64,000 nucleotides of DNA. It comes from Caldimonas mangrovi (lineage in GTDB: Bacteria > Pseudomonadota > Gammaproteobacteria > Burkholderiales > Burkholderiaceae_C). Position numbers and translations under genes: made by a program. Positions 1 through 8,817 of this stretch are shown here, piece after piece; the stretch's first letter is position 1, and the number at the start of each line of letters is the position of its first letter. The notes under the pieces were generated by a model. It made no database searches. It saw only the letters and a list, made by a program, of their open reading frames with translations, and was not told where the DNA came from. The stretch spans positions 95,472 to 159,471 of the forward strand of contig NZ_JAMKFE010000014.1 of assembly GCF_023721835.1 (NCBI RefSeq), given 5' to 3'.

Positions 1-31
1 TCGCTCTGCCTCATCACAACAAGGAGACTTC

Positions 32-1102
32 ATGCGCCACCCGAAACCCCTCGCGGCCGTTGCACTCGGCTGCCTTGCCGCGGCCCTCTCGACCCAGGCC
101 CCGGCACAGGACACCCCGGGCCTGCCCGGCGGCGTGACGATGTACGGATTGATCGACGCTGCCGTGCGGCATGCCGACAACGTGACCGCCGCCGGCGGAT
201 CGATGACCACAATGGGCGACGGCATCATCACCGGCACGCGACTCGGGTTCCGGGGACGCGAGCCGCTTTCGCGCGACCTGGCGGTGGTGTTCACGATGGA
301 GTCGGGCTTCGACCCGAGCAGCGGCAATTCGCTGCAGGGCACCGCGACAGCCGACTATGGCCAGGTGCAGGCCAACCCGCGTTTCTGGGGCCGCGACCTG
401 AACGTCGGCTTGCGCGGCAGCGCGTGGGGCCTGACGCTGGGCCGGCAGTACACGCTGGCGCACACGCTGGCCGCACGCTTCCAGCCGCTGGGCAACCCGA
501 ACAGCCTGGCGCATTCGCTCTTCAGCAGCCATCACATCGCGCGGCAGGACAACATGCTGCGTGTCGACACGAAGGTGGTCGGCATCGACCTCAGCGCCAC
601 CCACACCTTCGGCGAAGTGTCCGGCAGCAGCGCCAACGACGCCTGGGCCGTGGGTGCGGGATACTCCGGCGGCCCGGTGGCCCTGGGCGCCTACTTCCAG
701 CAGATGAAGAACCTGGCCGGCACTGAAACACGCAAGGTGCTCGGCCTGGGCGGCAACTACCGCTTCAATGCCACGGTGCAGCTGTTCGCCGGTGTGATGC
801 GGCGCACCGCGGAAGTGAGCCCGCAGACCAACAAGGCCTGGACCGTCGGCACCAACCTGCAGGTGGCTCCCAACGTCACGCTGAGCCTGGCGCACTACCA
901 GGACCACCAGTCCGGCAGCGCGGTGCTGTCCGGCAAGCGGCAGGTGAGCTGGGTGCATGCCGACTACCAGCTGTCCAAGCGCAGCAGCCTGTATGCCGTG
1001 CTCGACCGCAACAAGGTCGGCGACGGCTACGCGCTGCCTTCCTTCATGGGCAGCAAGGGCACGCAAACCGGCCTGGCTGCCGGGCTGCGCCATCGGTTCT
1101 GA
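32..1102 (+). CDS. Trimeric outer-membrane porin, Burkholderia type
   Basis: A 356-aa porin that should form a water-filled beta-barrel in the outer membrane for small hydrophilic solutes. The first 26 residues are a signal peptide ending in APAQ. The mature N terminus reads GVTMYGLIDAAV, typical of Burkholderiales general porins, and the protein ends in ...GLRHRF with the terminal Phe used for barrel insertion. Alternating polar and apolar strands with Gly/Asn-rich turns fill the remainder. The start has an AAGGAG ribosome site at 21-26. A Bug receptor follows 17 bp later, so the pair may serve uptake of one organic acid; that link is inferred. Confidence 0.93.
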   Translation: MRHPKPLAAVALGCLAAALSTQAPAQDTPGLPGGVTMYGLIDAAVRHADNVTAAGGSMTTMGDGIITGTRLGFRGREPLSRDLAVVFTMESGFDPSSGNSLQGTATADYGQVQANPRFWGRDLNVGLRGSAWGLTLGRQYTLAHTLAARFQPLGNPNSLAHSLFSSHHIARQDNMLRVDTKVVGIDLSATHTFGEVSGSSANDAWAVGAGYSGGPVALGAYFQQMKNLAGTETRKVLGLGGNYRFNATVQLFAGVMRRTAEVSPQTNKAWTVGTNLQVAPNVTLSLAHYQDHQSGSAVLSGKRQVSWVHADYQLSKRSSLYAVLDRNKVGDGYALPSFMGSKGTQTGLAAGLRHRF

Positions 1103-1119
1103 CATTGCGGAGGCCTCGC

Positions 1120-2121
1120 ATGCACGACACACACTGCGTTTTTCATCTGGGTGCCTGGACACGCCGCGTCGCCGCGGTCGCTCTGACGCTGGCAGCGGCC
1201 TGCAGCCAGGCACTGGCGCAGGGCAGCTACCCGGACCGCACCGTCACGCTGCTGGTGCCGTTCGGCGTCGGCGGCATTGCCGACGTCACCGCACGGGCCG
1301 TCACCGAGTCGATGAGCAAGACGCTCGGCCAGACGGTCATCGTCGACAACAAGCCGAGTGCCGGCAGCATCGTCGCCTCTCAGGCGGTCGCGAAGGCCAG
1401 GCCCGATGGCTACACCCTGCTGCTGATGAGCAACGGCAACGCGGTCAGCGTCAACCTGTTCAAGAAGCTGCCCTACGACACGGTCGAGGACTTCCAGCTC
1501 GTCTCGACGCTGGGCTTCTTCGACCTGGGGGTCTTCGCGTCCGCCAAGTCGAAGTACGGCAGCCTGAAGCAGGCGCTGGCCGCGGCCAGGGCCGAACCCG
1601 GGAAGCTGACGATCGGCACCATCGCGGTCGGCAGCACGCAGCACCTCGCTGCCAAGCTGTTCCAGACCCAGGCGGGCATCGACGTGCTGCTGGTGCCCTA
1701 CAAGACCTCGCCGGCGCTGCAGACCGCGCTGATCGGCGGCGAAGTCGACCTTGCGATCGAGATCGTCGGCCCGATGCTGCCGCAGGTGCGCGGCGGCACG
1801 GTCAAGGCGCTGGCGGTCACCGGCGACGAGAGGAACCCGACGCTGCCGAACGTGCCCACCGTGCAGGAGTCGGGGCTGGCGCAGTACAGCGTCGCGTCGT
1901 GGAACGCCATCGCCGTGCCCAAGGGCACGCCGGCACCGGTGGTGGAACGGCTGAACCAGGCCATCCGCGAGGCACTCGCCTCACCGCCGGTGCAGGCCAC
2001 GCTCGGCGCGGCCGGCATGCGCTACCGGGCCGGCACGCCGGAGCAGGCGCGTGAGCTGCTGGTCAACGACATCAAGCGCTGGGGCGAGGTGATCCGCCAG
2101 GGCAACATCAAGCTGGAATGA
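1120..2121 (+). CDS. Bug-family TTT receptor (periplasmic solute-binding protein)
   Basis: A 333-aa receptor of the Bug/TctC family, which binds carboxylates or similar small molecules in the periplasm. After the signal peptide (cleavage near SQALAQ) comes the family signature YPDRTVTLLVPFGVGG, followed by DVTARAVTESMSK and VIVDNKPSAG, which line the Bug ligand cleft. I chose ATG 1120 because GCGGAGG sits 7 bp upstream; an in-frame TTG at 1105 lies too close to the porin stop. No TctA or TctB membrane genes are nearby, so this is an orphan receptor, common in Burkholderiales. The ligand is unknown. Confidence 0.92.
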   Translation: MHDTHCVFHLGAWTRRVAAVALTLAAACSQALAQGSYPDRTVTLLVPFGVGGIADVTARAVTESMSKTLGQTVIVDNKPSAGSIVASQAVAKARPDGYTLLLMSNGNAVSVNLFKKLPYDTVEDFQLVSTLGFFDLGVFASAKSKYGSLKQALAAARAEPGKLTIGTIAVGSTQHLAAKLFQTQAGIDVLLVPYKTSPALQTALIGGEVDLAIEIVGPMLPQVRGGTVKALAVTGDERNPTLPNVPTVQESGLAQYSVASWNAIAVPKGTPAPVVERLNQAIREALASPPVQATLGAAGMRYRAGTPEQARELLVNDIKRWGEVIRQGNIKLE

Positions 2122-2133
2122 AGCCGCGGCCGG

Positions 2134-3540
2134 CTACCCGCCGCGCCGTTTCAGCGCGGCCCGCAGCGCCTTGGCGAAACGCGGGTCGCCCACCGCGCCG
2201 ACGTTGAAGCGCGACCAGCGGCAGGTGGCCGACGCATCGACGCAGAAGATGCGCCCCGGCGCCAGCACGATGTTCTGCGGCAGCACCTCCTTGGCGAATT
2301 CCAGCGTGTCCGGCACGCCAGGCAGCGCGGCCCACAGGTACAGCGACTGCGGCGTGCGCGCGAAGATCTCGGCGCCCACCGCGTCGAACAGGCGTTGCGC
2401 CTGTTGCGTCGCCTCGCCGAGTCGGTCGCGCAGGCGCTTCAGGTGCCGCTGGTAGTGCCCTTCGCTGAGGATCACGTCGACCGTGCGCTCGCAGTACTCG
2501 GAGCTGCCCACGTGGATCAGCGCCTTCAGGTCGGCCAGGTCGCTGGCGAGGTCGGCGCTCGACGCGATGAAGCCCACCCGCAGCGCGGCCGAGAACGACT
2601 TCGAGAAGCTGCCGATGTAGATGGTGCGTTCCAGCTGGTCGAGCGCCGCGAGCCGCGGCGTCGAGGTCGGCACGAAGTCGGCCAGCGCGTCGTTCTCGAC
2701 GATCAGCAGGTCGTGCTTCTGCGCCAGCTGCAGCACCTTGAACGCCTTGGCGGCCGACAGCGCCGAGCCGGTCGGGTTGTGCGCGATCGACTGCGTGAAG
2801 AACAGGCGGGGCTTGTGCGCGAGCAGGCACTGCTCCAGCGCCGCCAGGTCGGGACCGTCCGGTTGCCGCGGCACGCCCACGATGCGCGCGCCGGCCAGCT
2901 TGAGCTTGCCGAACAGCGGGTAGTAGCCCGGGTCGTCGACCAGCACCGTGCCGCCCGGCGGCACGAAGTAGCGCACCACCATGTCCATCGCTTCGTTGGC
3001 GCCGTGCGTCAGCACGATCTGGCGCGGCTCGGCGCCGATGCCGAAGTCGGCCAGCTTGCGCACCAGGCGCTCGCGCAGCGGGCGGTAGCCGAAGCGGCTG
3101 CCATAGCGAAACAGCGCGCCCAGCCCGGTGCGCACCACCTTGTGGTGGTAACGGTCCAGGCGCGCCTCCGACAGCCATTCCACCGGCGGAAAGCCGTCGC
3201 CCACCGCAAACGCGCCGGCTTCGGTCTTGAGCTGCTCGCGCATCATCCAGACGATGTCCATCGCGCGGCCCAGCGAGCCGGCTTCGTCTTCTTCCGGCGC
3301 CTTCCTCGCCGCCAGCTCGCGCACGAAATAGCCGGCGCCGCGCCTCGGTTCGACCAAGCCCTGCGCCACCAGCCATTCGAAGGACGCCACCACGGTGTTC
3401 TTCGCATAGCCGTGCAGCTGGGCCAGTTCGCGCAGCGAAGGCAGCTTGTCGCCGGGCTTGAAGGCCCCCTCGCGGATCTGCCGCTCGATGGACCGCGCGA
3501 GCGTGGAAGCGATCGAGGGGCGGGGGTGTTTCGCGCTCAT
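2134..3540 (-). CDS. MocR/PdxR-type transcriptional regulator (GntR HTH fused to aminotransferase fold)
   Basis: A 468-aa MocR regulator. Residues about 8-75 form a GntR winged helix (LPSLRELAQLHGYAKNTV). Residues about 110-468 form a class I aminotransferase-like domain with the PLP-binding lysine K314 in SFSKSFSAALRVG, the NPTG loop (HNPTGSA, near 254) and VDDPGYYP near 201. In this family PLP or an amino compound modulates DNA binding. It is transcribed away from the TRAP/HMG-CoA reductase operon at 3710 and shares that control region, so it is the likely regulator of mevalonate use; this is inferred from position. Confidence 0.9.
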   Translation of the reverse strand: MSAKHPRPSIASTLARSIERQIREGAFKPGDKLPSLRELAQLHGYAKNTVVASFEWLVAQGLVEPRRGAGYFVRELAARKAPEEDEAGSLGRAMDIVWMMREQLKTEAGAFAVGDGFPPVEWLSEARLDRYHHKVVRTGLGALFRYGSRFGYRPLRERLVRKLADFGIGAEPRQIVLTHGANEAMDMVVRYFVPPGGTVLVDDPGYYPLFGKLKLAGARIVGVPRQPDGPDLAALEQCLLAHKPRLFFTQSIAHNPTGSALSAAKAFKVLQLAQKHDLLIVENDALADFVPTSTPRLAALDQLERTIYIGSFSKSFSAALRVGFIASSADLASDLADLKALIHVGSSEYCERTVDVILSEGHYQRHLKRLRDRLGEATQQAQRLFDAVGAEIFARTPQSLYLWAALPGVPDTLEFAKEVLPQNIVLAPGRIFCVDASATCRWSRFNVGAVGDPRFAKALRAALKRRGG

Positions 3541-3628
3541 GCGGGGCTTGGCGTCAGCGGGTGGAAGGCGTCCGGACTATGACACGCACCGGCTGTCGCA
3601 GGGCCCGGTACGCGACTGTCCCGGCAAA

Positions 3629-3663
3629 CTGTAACCATATCGATTGGTACAGCTCACCTACAG
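3629..3663. promoter_or_regulatory. Candidate MocR operator between mocR and dctP
   Basis: CTGTAACCA (3629-3637) faces TGGTACAG (3645-3652), an inverted repeat with one unmatched base, and a further half-site CTACAG follows at 3658-3663. The group lies in the divergent mocR-dctP interval, 47-81 bp before the dctP start. Repeated half-sites in such intervals are typical MocR binding sites. Assignment to this regulator is inferred. Confidence 0.45.
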
Positions 3664-3709
3664 TGAGTGCGCAGCGGTGCATCCACTGCCACAACACAGG
3701 AGACAGACC

Positions 3710-4759
3710 ATGAGCGACAGAACGATCCGGCGTCGCAGCCTCATCAAGACGGCCCTGGCCGGCGCGGCCGTGGCGGGTGTCGCCGCCCCGCGCATCGCCG
3801 CCGCCCAGGCGGCCAGCGTGACCTGGCGCATGCAGGCGCTGTGGGACGGCGGCACCACGCCGCAGAAGTTCGAGGAGGCCTTCGTCAAGCGGGTCAGCGA
3901 ACTGACCGGCGGACGCTTCAAGATCAACCTGTTCGCCGCCGGCCAGATCGTGCCCGCCGCGCAGGCGTTCGACGCGGTGCGCGGCGGCGCCTTCGAGATG
4001 ATGAAGACCTTCGACGGCTACGAAGCCGGCAAGATCCCTGCGTTCGCGTTCACCAGCACCATCCCGTTCGGCTTCGGCGAGAGCGACGAGTTCGAGGCCT
4101 GGTTCTACGAAAAGGGCGGGCTCGAGCTGGCTCGCCAGGCGTACGCGCCGGCCGGCCTTCACTACGTGGCACCCACCGTCTACGGCCAGGAGCCGCTGCA
4201 CTCCAAGGTGCCGATCCGCAAGCTGAGCGACCTCGCCGGCAAGAAGGGCCGCTTCGTCGGCCTGGCGTCGTCGGTGATGGGCGCGTTCGGCGTCGCGGTG
4301 ACCCCCCTGCCGACCGGCGAGGTGTATTCGGCGCTGGACAAGGGCGTGATCGACATGGCCGACCGCGGCGACCTGACGGCCAACTTCGAGGCCGGCCTGG
4401 CCGAGGTCGCGAAGTACGTGATCCTGCCCGGCTTCCACCAGCCGACCACTGCCACGGCCTACGTCGCCAACCGCGCCGCGCACGACAAGCTGCCCGCCGA
4501 GTTCAAGGCGGCGCTGACCATCGCCGCGCGCGAAACGTCAGCGGCGCTGCGCCAGCGCATCCTGGTCAACGACGCGAGCGTGCTCGCCAAGTACCAGGCC
4601 AAGGGTTGCGAGATCATCCGCTTCAGCGCCGCCGACCTGGCCGCCGCGCGCCCAAAGGCGATGGAAGCCTGGCGCGCCGCGACCAAGAACGATGCGCTCG
4701 CCGGCAAGGTGCTCGACAGCCAGGTCGCCTTCATGAAAGAGCTGGGCCTGCTGGCCTGA
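3710..4759 (+). CDS. dctP: TRAP transporter solute-binding protein DctP
   Basis: A 349-aa periplasmic receptor of the TRAP family. It starts with a twin-arginine-like signal (RTIRRRSLIKTALAGAAVAG), then VTWRMQALWDGG. The family's conserved arginine region, which clamps the ligand carboxylate, lies around GKKGRFVGLASSVMGAFG. ATG 3710 is preceded by AGGAGA at 3698-3703. It heads dctP-dctQ-dctM followed by a degradative HMG-CoA reductase. The ligand is therefore most simply mevalonate or a close 3-hydroxy acid; that is inferred from context, not readable in the binding site. Confidence 0.93.
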   Translation: MSDRTIRRRSLIKTALAGAAVAGVAAPRIAAAQAASVTWRMQALWDGGTTPQKFEEAFVKRVSELTGGRFKINLFAAGQIVPAAQAFDAVRGGAFEMMKTFDGYEAGKIPAFAFTSTIPFGFGESDEFEAWFYEKGGLELARQAYAPAGLHYVAPTVYGQEPLHSKVPIRKLSDLAGKKGRFVGLASSVMGAFGVAVTPLPTGEVYSALDKGVIDMADRGDLTANFEAGLAEVAKYVILPGFHQPTTATAYVANRAAHDKLPAEFKAALTIAARETSAALRQRILVNDASVLAKYQAKGCEIIRFSAADLAAARPKAMEAWRAATKNDALAGKVLDSQVAFMKELGLLA

Positions 4760-4823
4760 CGTCCCGCCGGCCGCGTCACGCCTTTCGGCGCCGCACGGCC
4801 GGCTCTTGCCGGAGCCCATCGTC

Positions 4824-5357
4824 GTGCCCGCCTGGCTGCACCTGCCCTCTCGCGCGATCACCCGCTTCAACCACGGCCTGTTCCGGCTCACCGTGTGGCT
4901 CATGGCCATCGTGGTGCCGGTGATGCTGTACGAGGTGGTGTGCCGCTACCTGTTCAACGCGCCGACGGTGTGGGCGATGGAGCTGGCGGTGCTGCTGTTC
5001 GGCCCCTACTTCCTGCTCGGCGGGCCCTACCTGCTGCACCTGCGCGGCCACGTGGCGCTCGACCTGGCGCATGCGCGCATGAGCCCCGCATGGCGCCGCC
5101 GCATGGACCTGCTCAACTACCCCGTCATCATCGTGTTCTGCGCCATCTTGCTGTACTTCAGCCTGCCGTCGGCGCTGAACGCGTGGGCCTATCGCGAGAC
5201 CAGCTTCTCGGCCTGGAACCCACCCATCTGGCCGGTGAAGGCCGCCGTGCCGCTGGCGCTGCTGTTGATGCTGCTGCAGGCGCTGGTCGAGTGGCTGACG
5301 GTGTGGTTCGGCTCCACGGCGCGCCATGACGAGAGCGCCCAGGGAGCGCCGCAATGA
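4824..5357 (+). CDS. dctQ: TRAP transporter small permease DctQ
   Basis: About 177 aa with four predicted membrane helices, the small subunit that couples the receptor to the large TRAP permease. Conserved features include VCRYLFNAPTVWAMELAVLLFG near the second helix and the charged loop HLRGHVALDLAHARMSP. I prefer the GTG at 4824, with GGAG at 4811-4814 as ribosome site; an in-frame TTG at 4806 would add six residues. Its stop overlaps the next start (ATGA at 5354), which indicates translational coupling to dctM. Confidence 0.9.
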   Translation: MPAWLHLPSRAITRFNHGLFRLTVWLMAIVVPVMLYEVVCRYLFNAPTVWAMELAVLLFGPYFLLGGPYLLHLRGHVALDLAHARMSPAWRRRMDLLNYPVIIVFCAILLYFSLPSALNAWAYRETSFSAWNPPIWPVKAAVPLALLLMLLQALVEWLTVWFGSTARHDESAQGAPQ

Positions 5358-6670
5358 GCCCCAACGCCATCCTGCTGCTGATGTTCGGCAGCCTCACCGT
5401 CTTCATGCTGACCGGCCTGCCGATCGCCTTCGTGCTCGGCGGTCTGTCGCTGCTGTTCACGGTGACGCTGTGGGAGCCGAACGCCGTCATCGTGCTGGTG
5501 CTGCAAATCTTCGACACCATGAAGTCAGAGGCACTGCTGGCCATCCCGCTGTTCATCCTGATGGCCTGCATCCTGCAGCGCTCGGGTGTCATCGAGGCGC
5601 TGTACCGCGCGATGGAGCTGTGGTTCGGCCGGCTCAAGGGCGGGCTCGCGATCGGCACGGTGGTGATCTGCGTCGTGATGGCGGCGATGACCGGCGTGGT
5701 CGGTGCCGCGGTCACCGCGATGGGCATCCTGGCGCTGCCCGAGATGCTGCGCCGCGGCTACGAGCCTCGGCTGGCCCTGGGCACCATCTGCGCTTCGGGC
5801 ACGCTGGGCATCCTGATCCCGCCGTCGGTGCTGACCATCGTCTACGCCGTCACCGCGCAGATCTCGATCGGCCAGATGCTGATCGCCGGGCTGGCGCCCG
5901 GGCTGCTGCTCGCGACGCTGTACATCGGCTACATCCTCGTGGTCGGCTGGCTGCGCCCCGACTGGGTGCCGCTGGACCAGGACACCCGCCGCGTGCCGTG
6001 GCGCGAGAAGCTGCTGGCACTGAAGGCACTGGCCGTGCCCGCGCTGCTGATCGTGCTGATCCTGGGCTCCATCTTCTTCGGTGTCGCAACGCCTACCGAG
6101 TCGGCCGCGATCGGTGTGGTGGGTGCGCTGCTGCCGGCGCTGAGCAGCCGCAAGCTGCGCCTGTCCATGCTGCGCGAGGCCGGCACCGACGCGCTCAAGG
6201 CCACGTCGATGATCCTGTGGATCACGCTCGGTGCGAAGGCCTATGTGGCCATCTTCACCGGCCTGGGCGGCGCCGACACGCTGCTGGAAATCATCAAGAG
6301 CCTGGACGTCAACCGCTGGCTGATCCTGGGCGCGATGATGCTGCTGCTGGTGTTCCTCGGCACCGTGCTCGACGAGCTCGGCATCATCTTGCTCACCGTG
6401 CCGGTGTTCCTGCCCATCGTGCGGCTGCTCGGCTTCGACGAGCTGTGGTTCGGCGTGCTGTATGCGCTGACGATCCAGATGGGCTACATCAGCCCGCCGT
6501 TCGGCTACACGCTGTTCTACGTGAAGGCCACGCTGCCCAAGCACATCGGCATGGGTGCGGTCTATCGCGGCATCGTGCCCTTCTTCCTGCTGCAGATCGT
6601 CGGCCTGCTGATCTGCGCCGCTTTCCCCGACCTGGTCACTTTTCTGCCGCGAATGATGACCAGCCGCTGA
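5354..6670 (+). CDS. dctM: TRAP transporter large permease DctM
   Basis: A 438-aa inner-membrane protein with about 12 helices, the sodium-coupled transport subunit of the TRAP system. Motifs include the glycine-rich ALGTICASGTLGILIPPS in the first half and MGYISPPFGYTLFYVKA in the second, the two inverted-repeat hairpins of the ion transporter fold. Length matches the family (about 425-440 aa). The start overlaps the dctQ stop and the reductase gene begins 17 bp after its stop, so the four genes form one operon. Confidence 0.95.
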   Translation: MSPNAILLLMFGSLTVFMLTGLPIAFVLGGLSLLFTVTLWEPNAVIVLVLQIFDTMKSEALLAIPLFILMACILQRSGVIEALYRAMELWFGRLKGGLAIGTVVICVVMAAMTGVVGAAVTAMGILALPEMLRRGYEPRLALGTICASGTLGILIPPSVLTIVYAVTAQISIGQMLIAGLAPGLLLATLYIGYILVVGWLRPDWVPLDQDTRRVPWREKLLALKALAVPALLIVLILGSIFFGVATPTESAAIGVVGALLPALSSRKLRLSMLREAGTDALKATSMILWITLGAKAYVAIFTGLGGADTLLEIIKSLDVNRWLILGAMMLLLVFLGTVLDELGIILLTVPVFLPIVRLLGFDELWFGVLYALTIQMGYISPPFGYTLFYVKATLPKHIGMGAVYRGIVPFFLLQIVGLLICAAFPDLVTFLPRMMTSR

Positions 6671-6687
6671 CATCGACGAGACCCTCC

Positions 6688-7980
6688 ATGGACGCCACAC
6701 CGAAGAGCAGCCGGATCGCCGGCTTTCACAAACTCGACATCGCCGGGCGCATCGACAGCGTGGCGCGTTTCGCGCAGCTGGACGCCGCCGAAAAGGCGCA
6801 CCTGGCCGACACCGGCAACCTGCCGCCCGAGCTGGCCGACCACATGATCGAGAACGTGGTCGGCACGCTGAACATCCCCGTCGGCATCGCCACCAACCTG
6901 CGCATCGACGGCTGCGACCGCCTGGTGCCGATGGCCACCGAAGAATCGTCGGTGGTGGCCGCGGTGTGCAATGCGGCCCGGCAGTGCTACGACAGCGGCG
7001 GCTTCACCACGTCGATGTCGGGCATGCTGATGATCGCGCAGGTGCAACTGACCGGCGTGAGCGACCCGCAGCACGCGCGGCTGCGCATCCTCGAGCGCGA
7101 AGCCGAGATCCGCGAGCTGTGCAACGCCTGCGACCCGGTGCTGGTGCGCCTGGGCGGGGGCTTTCGTGAACTGGAGGTGCGGGTGATCGACACGATCGCC
7201 GGCCCCATGGTGATCGTGCACCTGATCGTCGACACGCGCGACGCGATGGGAGCCAATGCCGTCAACACGATGGCCGAGCGGCTGGCCCCTCATCTGGCGC
7301 AGTGGACCGGCGCCACCAGCCGGCTGCGCATCCTGTCCAACCTGGCCGACCGGCGCGTGGCGCGTGCGCGCTGCACCTGGAAGCTGGCCGACATCGGCGG
7401 CGAGAGCGTGCGCGACGGCATGCTCGCCGCCTACCACTTCGCCGAAGCCGACCCCTACCGCGCGGCCACCCACAACAAGGGCATCATGAACGGCATCAGC
7501 GCGGTGGTGCTGGCCACCGGCAACGACACCCGGGCCGTGGAAGCCGGCGCCCACGCCTATGCGGCGCGCAAGGGCCGCTACGGCAGCCTCAGCACCTGGG
7601 AAGCGTCGGCCGACGGCGACCTGGTGGGTGTGCTCGAGATGCCGATGGCCGTGGGCCTGATCGGGGGCGCCACACGCGTGCACCCCACCGCGCGCCTGGC
7701 GCTGAAGATCCTCGGCGTCGACACCGCCGAGCAACTGGCCCGCGTCATCGTCGCCGTGGGCCTGGCGCAGAACTTCTCGGCGATGAAGGCACTCGCGACC
7801 TCCGGCATCCAGAAGGGCCACATGGCCCTGCATGCGCAGAACATCGCGATGATGGCCGGCGCGACCGGGCCCGAGGTCGACCTGCTGGCCCGCGTGCTGG
7901 TGGCCAAGGGCAGCGTGCGCATGGACACGGCCGAAGCAGAACTGGCCGCGCTGCGGGCCGCCACAGCCGGTGGCACATGA
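6688..7980 (+). CDS. mvaA: Hydroxymethylglutaryl-CoA reductase, degradative (class II)
   Basis: A 430-aa class II HMG-CoA reductase, which in bacteria such as Pseudomonas mevalonii and Delftia oxidises mevalonate with CoA and NAD to HMG-CoA. Catalytic residues are all visible: E85 in TEESSVVAA, K264 in HNKGIMNGI, D280 in GNDTRAVEAG and H378 in KGHMALH. ENVVGTLNIPVG and DAMGANAVNTM are further signatures. The frame is open far upstream inside dctM, but ATG 6688 gives the normal length. No HMG-CoA lyase lies in the window. Next to a TRAP operon and without other mevalonate-synthesis genes, a catabolic role is favoured. Confidence 0.95.
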   Translation: MDATPKSSRIAGFHKLDIAGRIDSVARFAQLDAAEKAHLADTGNLPPELADHMIENVVGTLNIPVGIATNLRIDGCDRLVPMATEESSVVAAVCNAARQCYDSGGFTTSMSGMLMIAQVQLTGVSDPQHARLRILEREAEIRELCNACDPVLVRLGGGFRELEVRVIDTIAGPMVIVHLIVDTRDAMGANAVNTMAERLAPHLAQWTGATSRLRILSNLADRRVARARCTWKLADIGGESVRDGMLAAYHFAEADPYRAATHNKGIMNGISAVVLATGNDTRAVEAGAHAYAARKGRYGSLSTWEASADGDLVGVLEMPMAVGLIGGATRVHPTARLALKILGVDTAEQLARVIVAVGLAQNFSAMKALATSGIQKGHMALHAQNIAMMAGATGPEVDLLARVLVAKGSVRMDTAEAELAALRAATAGGT

Positions 7981-7998
7981 CAGCGCGCAGCGGGCGCG

Positions 7999-8532
7999 TC
8001 ACTCGGCCCTGGTGCTCGGCATGAAGGTCTGCCGCATCCCTTCGAAGCTGCCGTAGCTGTCCGATGGCGTCGAGGACCACCACGGTGTGATGCCGCGCTG
8101 CGGCGCCTCGGCGGCGGCCACCTGCACCTGCAGCGTGTCGGCCAGCACCTGGCACATGCGCCAGCCGCCCGCGTGTTCGAGGATGCGGCAGGCATGGATC
8201 TCGACGCCGCGCGCGCCGCCCCCGTGCGTGAAGTAAGGCTGCAACGGCCGGAACCGCGGTGCCGTCAGGTCGGACAGGTCGGCCAGGTCGCTCAGCGACA
8301 CGATGCCGATGCCGCGCGGCGTGGGGCGGGTCGCCTCCCACCCATGCGCATTGACGAGCATCGTGTAGATGGTGCGCTCCGTCTGCACCGCCGAGATGAT
8401 GCGCTCGACGATCATCGAGATCGAGTCGTCTCGCCCCAGCAGCACGTGGCGGACGTCGGTGGCATGGGCGTGGCGGTCCCAGGTCATGCCCCGGTCGTGG
8501 CCGATGTCGTAAGCGTGCACGTAGACGATCAC
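7999..8532 (-). CDS. Hypothetical protein resembling a DUF4347-type domain
   Basis: A 177-aa soluble protein with no signal peptide. The arrangement of TIYTMLVNAHGWE in the middle and ARGVEIHACRILEHAGGWRM later, ending in an LADTLQVQVAAAE segment, recalls DUF4347 domains normally fused to large surface proteins. Here it would stand alone. The start chosen is GTG 8532, directly behind a GGGAGAGG ribosome site; the frame stays open upstream but without a better start. It converges on the HMG-CoA reductase gene. Family assignment is tentative and the function is unknown. Confidence 0.55.
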   Translation of the reverse strand: MIVYVHAYDIGHDRGMTWDRHAHATDVRHVLLGRDDSISMIVERIISAVQTERTIYTMLVNAHGWEATRPTPRGIGIVSLSDLADLSDLTAPRFRPLQPYFTHGGGARGVEIHACRILEHAGGWRMCQVLADTLQVQVAAAEAPQRGITPWWSSTPSDSYGSFEGMRQTFMPSTRAE

Positions 8533-8594
8533 GGTCCTCTCCCGTTCGGAATGGCCCAGGGTAGGCTCATGCCCGGCCGATGCACATCCTTCAT

Positions 8595-8810
8595 CTAGGG
8601 GAACCAGATGCGCCACAACCCGACGATCACGTGCCCCCAGACCAGCACGTTGAATCCCAGCAGCGCGAACGAGCGGGCGAAGCCCCACAGGCTGCTCGCC
8701 CGCCGCGCATGCAGGTCGCTGCCCGTCAGCGCATAGAGCAGCATGAAGAGCGCCGACGGAACGAGGGTCCCGACGATGAGCAGACCCATCACCCAGTAGA
8801 AATATGTCAT
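8595..8810 (-). CDS. Small two-helix membrane protein, unknown
   Basis: A 71-aa protein with two hydrophobic helices (about 4-27 and 45-68) joined by a short basic loop (GSDLHARRASSLWGFARS), ending in WRIWFP. It starts 7 bp after the stop of the upstream LysR gene on the same strand, so it may be cotranscribed with that regulator. No good ribosome site is visible, so translation may depend on coupling. I do not recognise the family. Confidence 0.5.
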   Translation of the reverse strand: MTYFYWVMGLLIVGTLVPSALFMLLYALTGSDLHARRASSLWGFARSFALLGFNVLVWGHVIVGLWRIWFP

Positions 8811-8817
8811 GCCGCGA

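Noticed and set aside
5326..6687. N-terminal extension of HMG-CoA reductase into dctM
   Set aside because: The upstream frame is antiphase to dctM, Arg/His-rich and beyond the known length of the enzyme.
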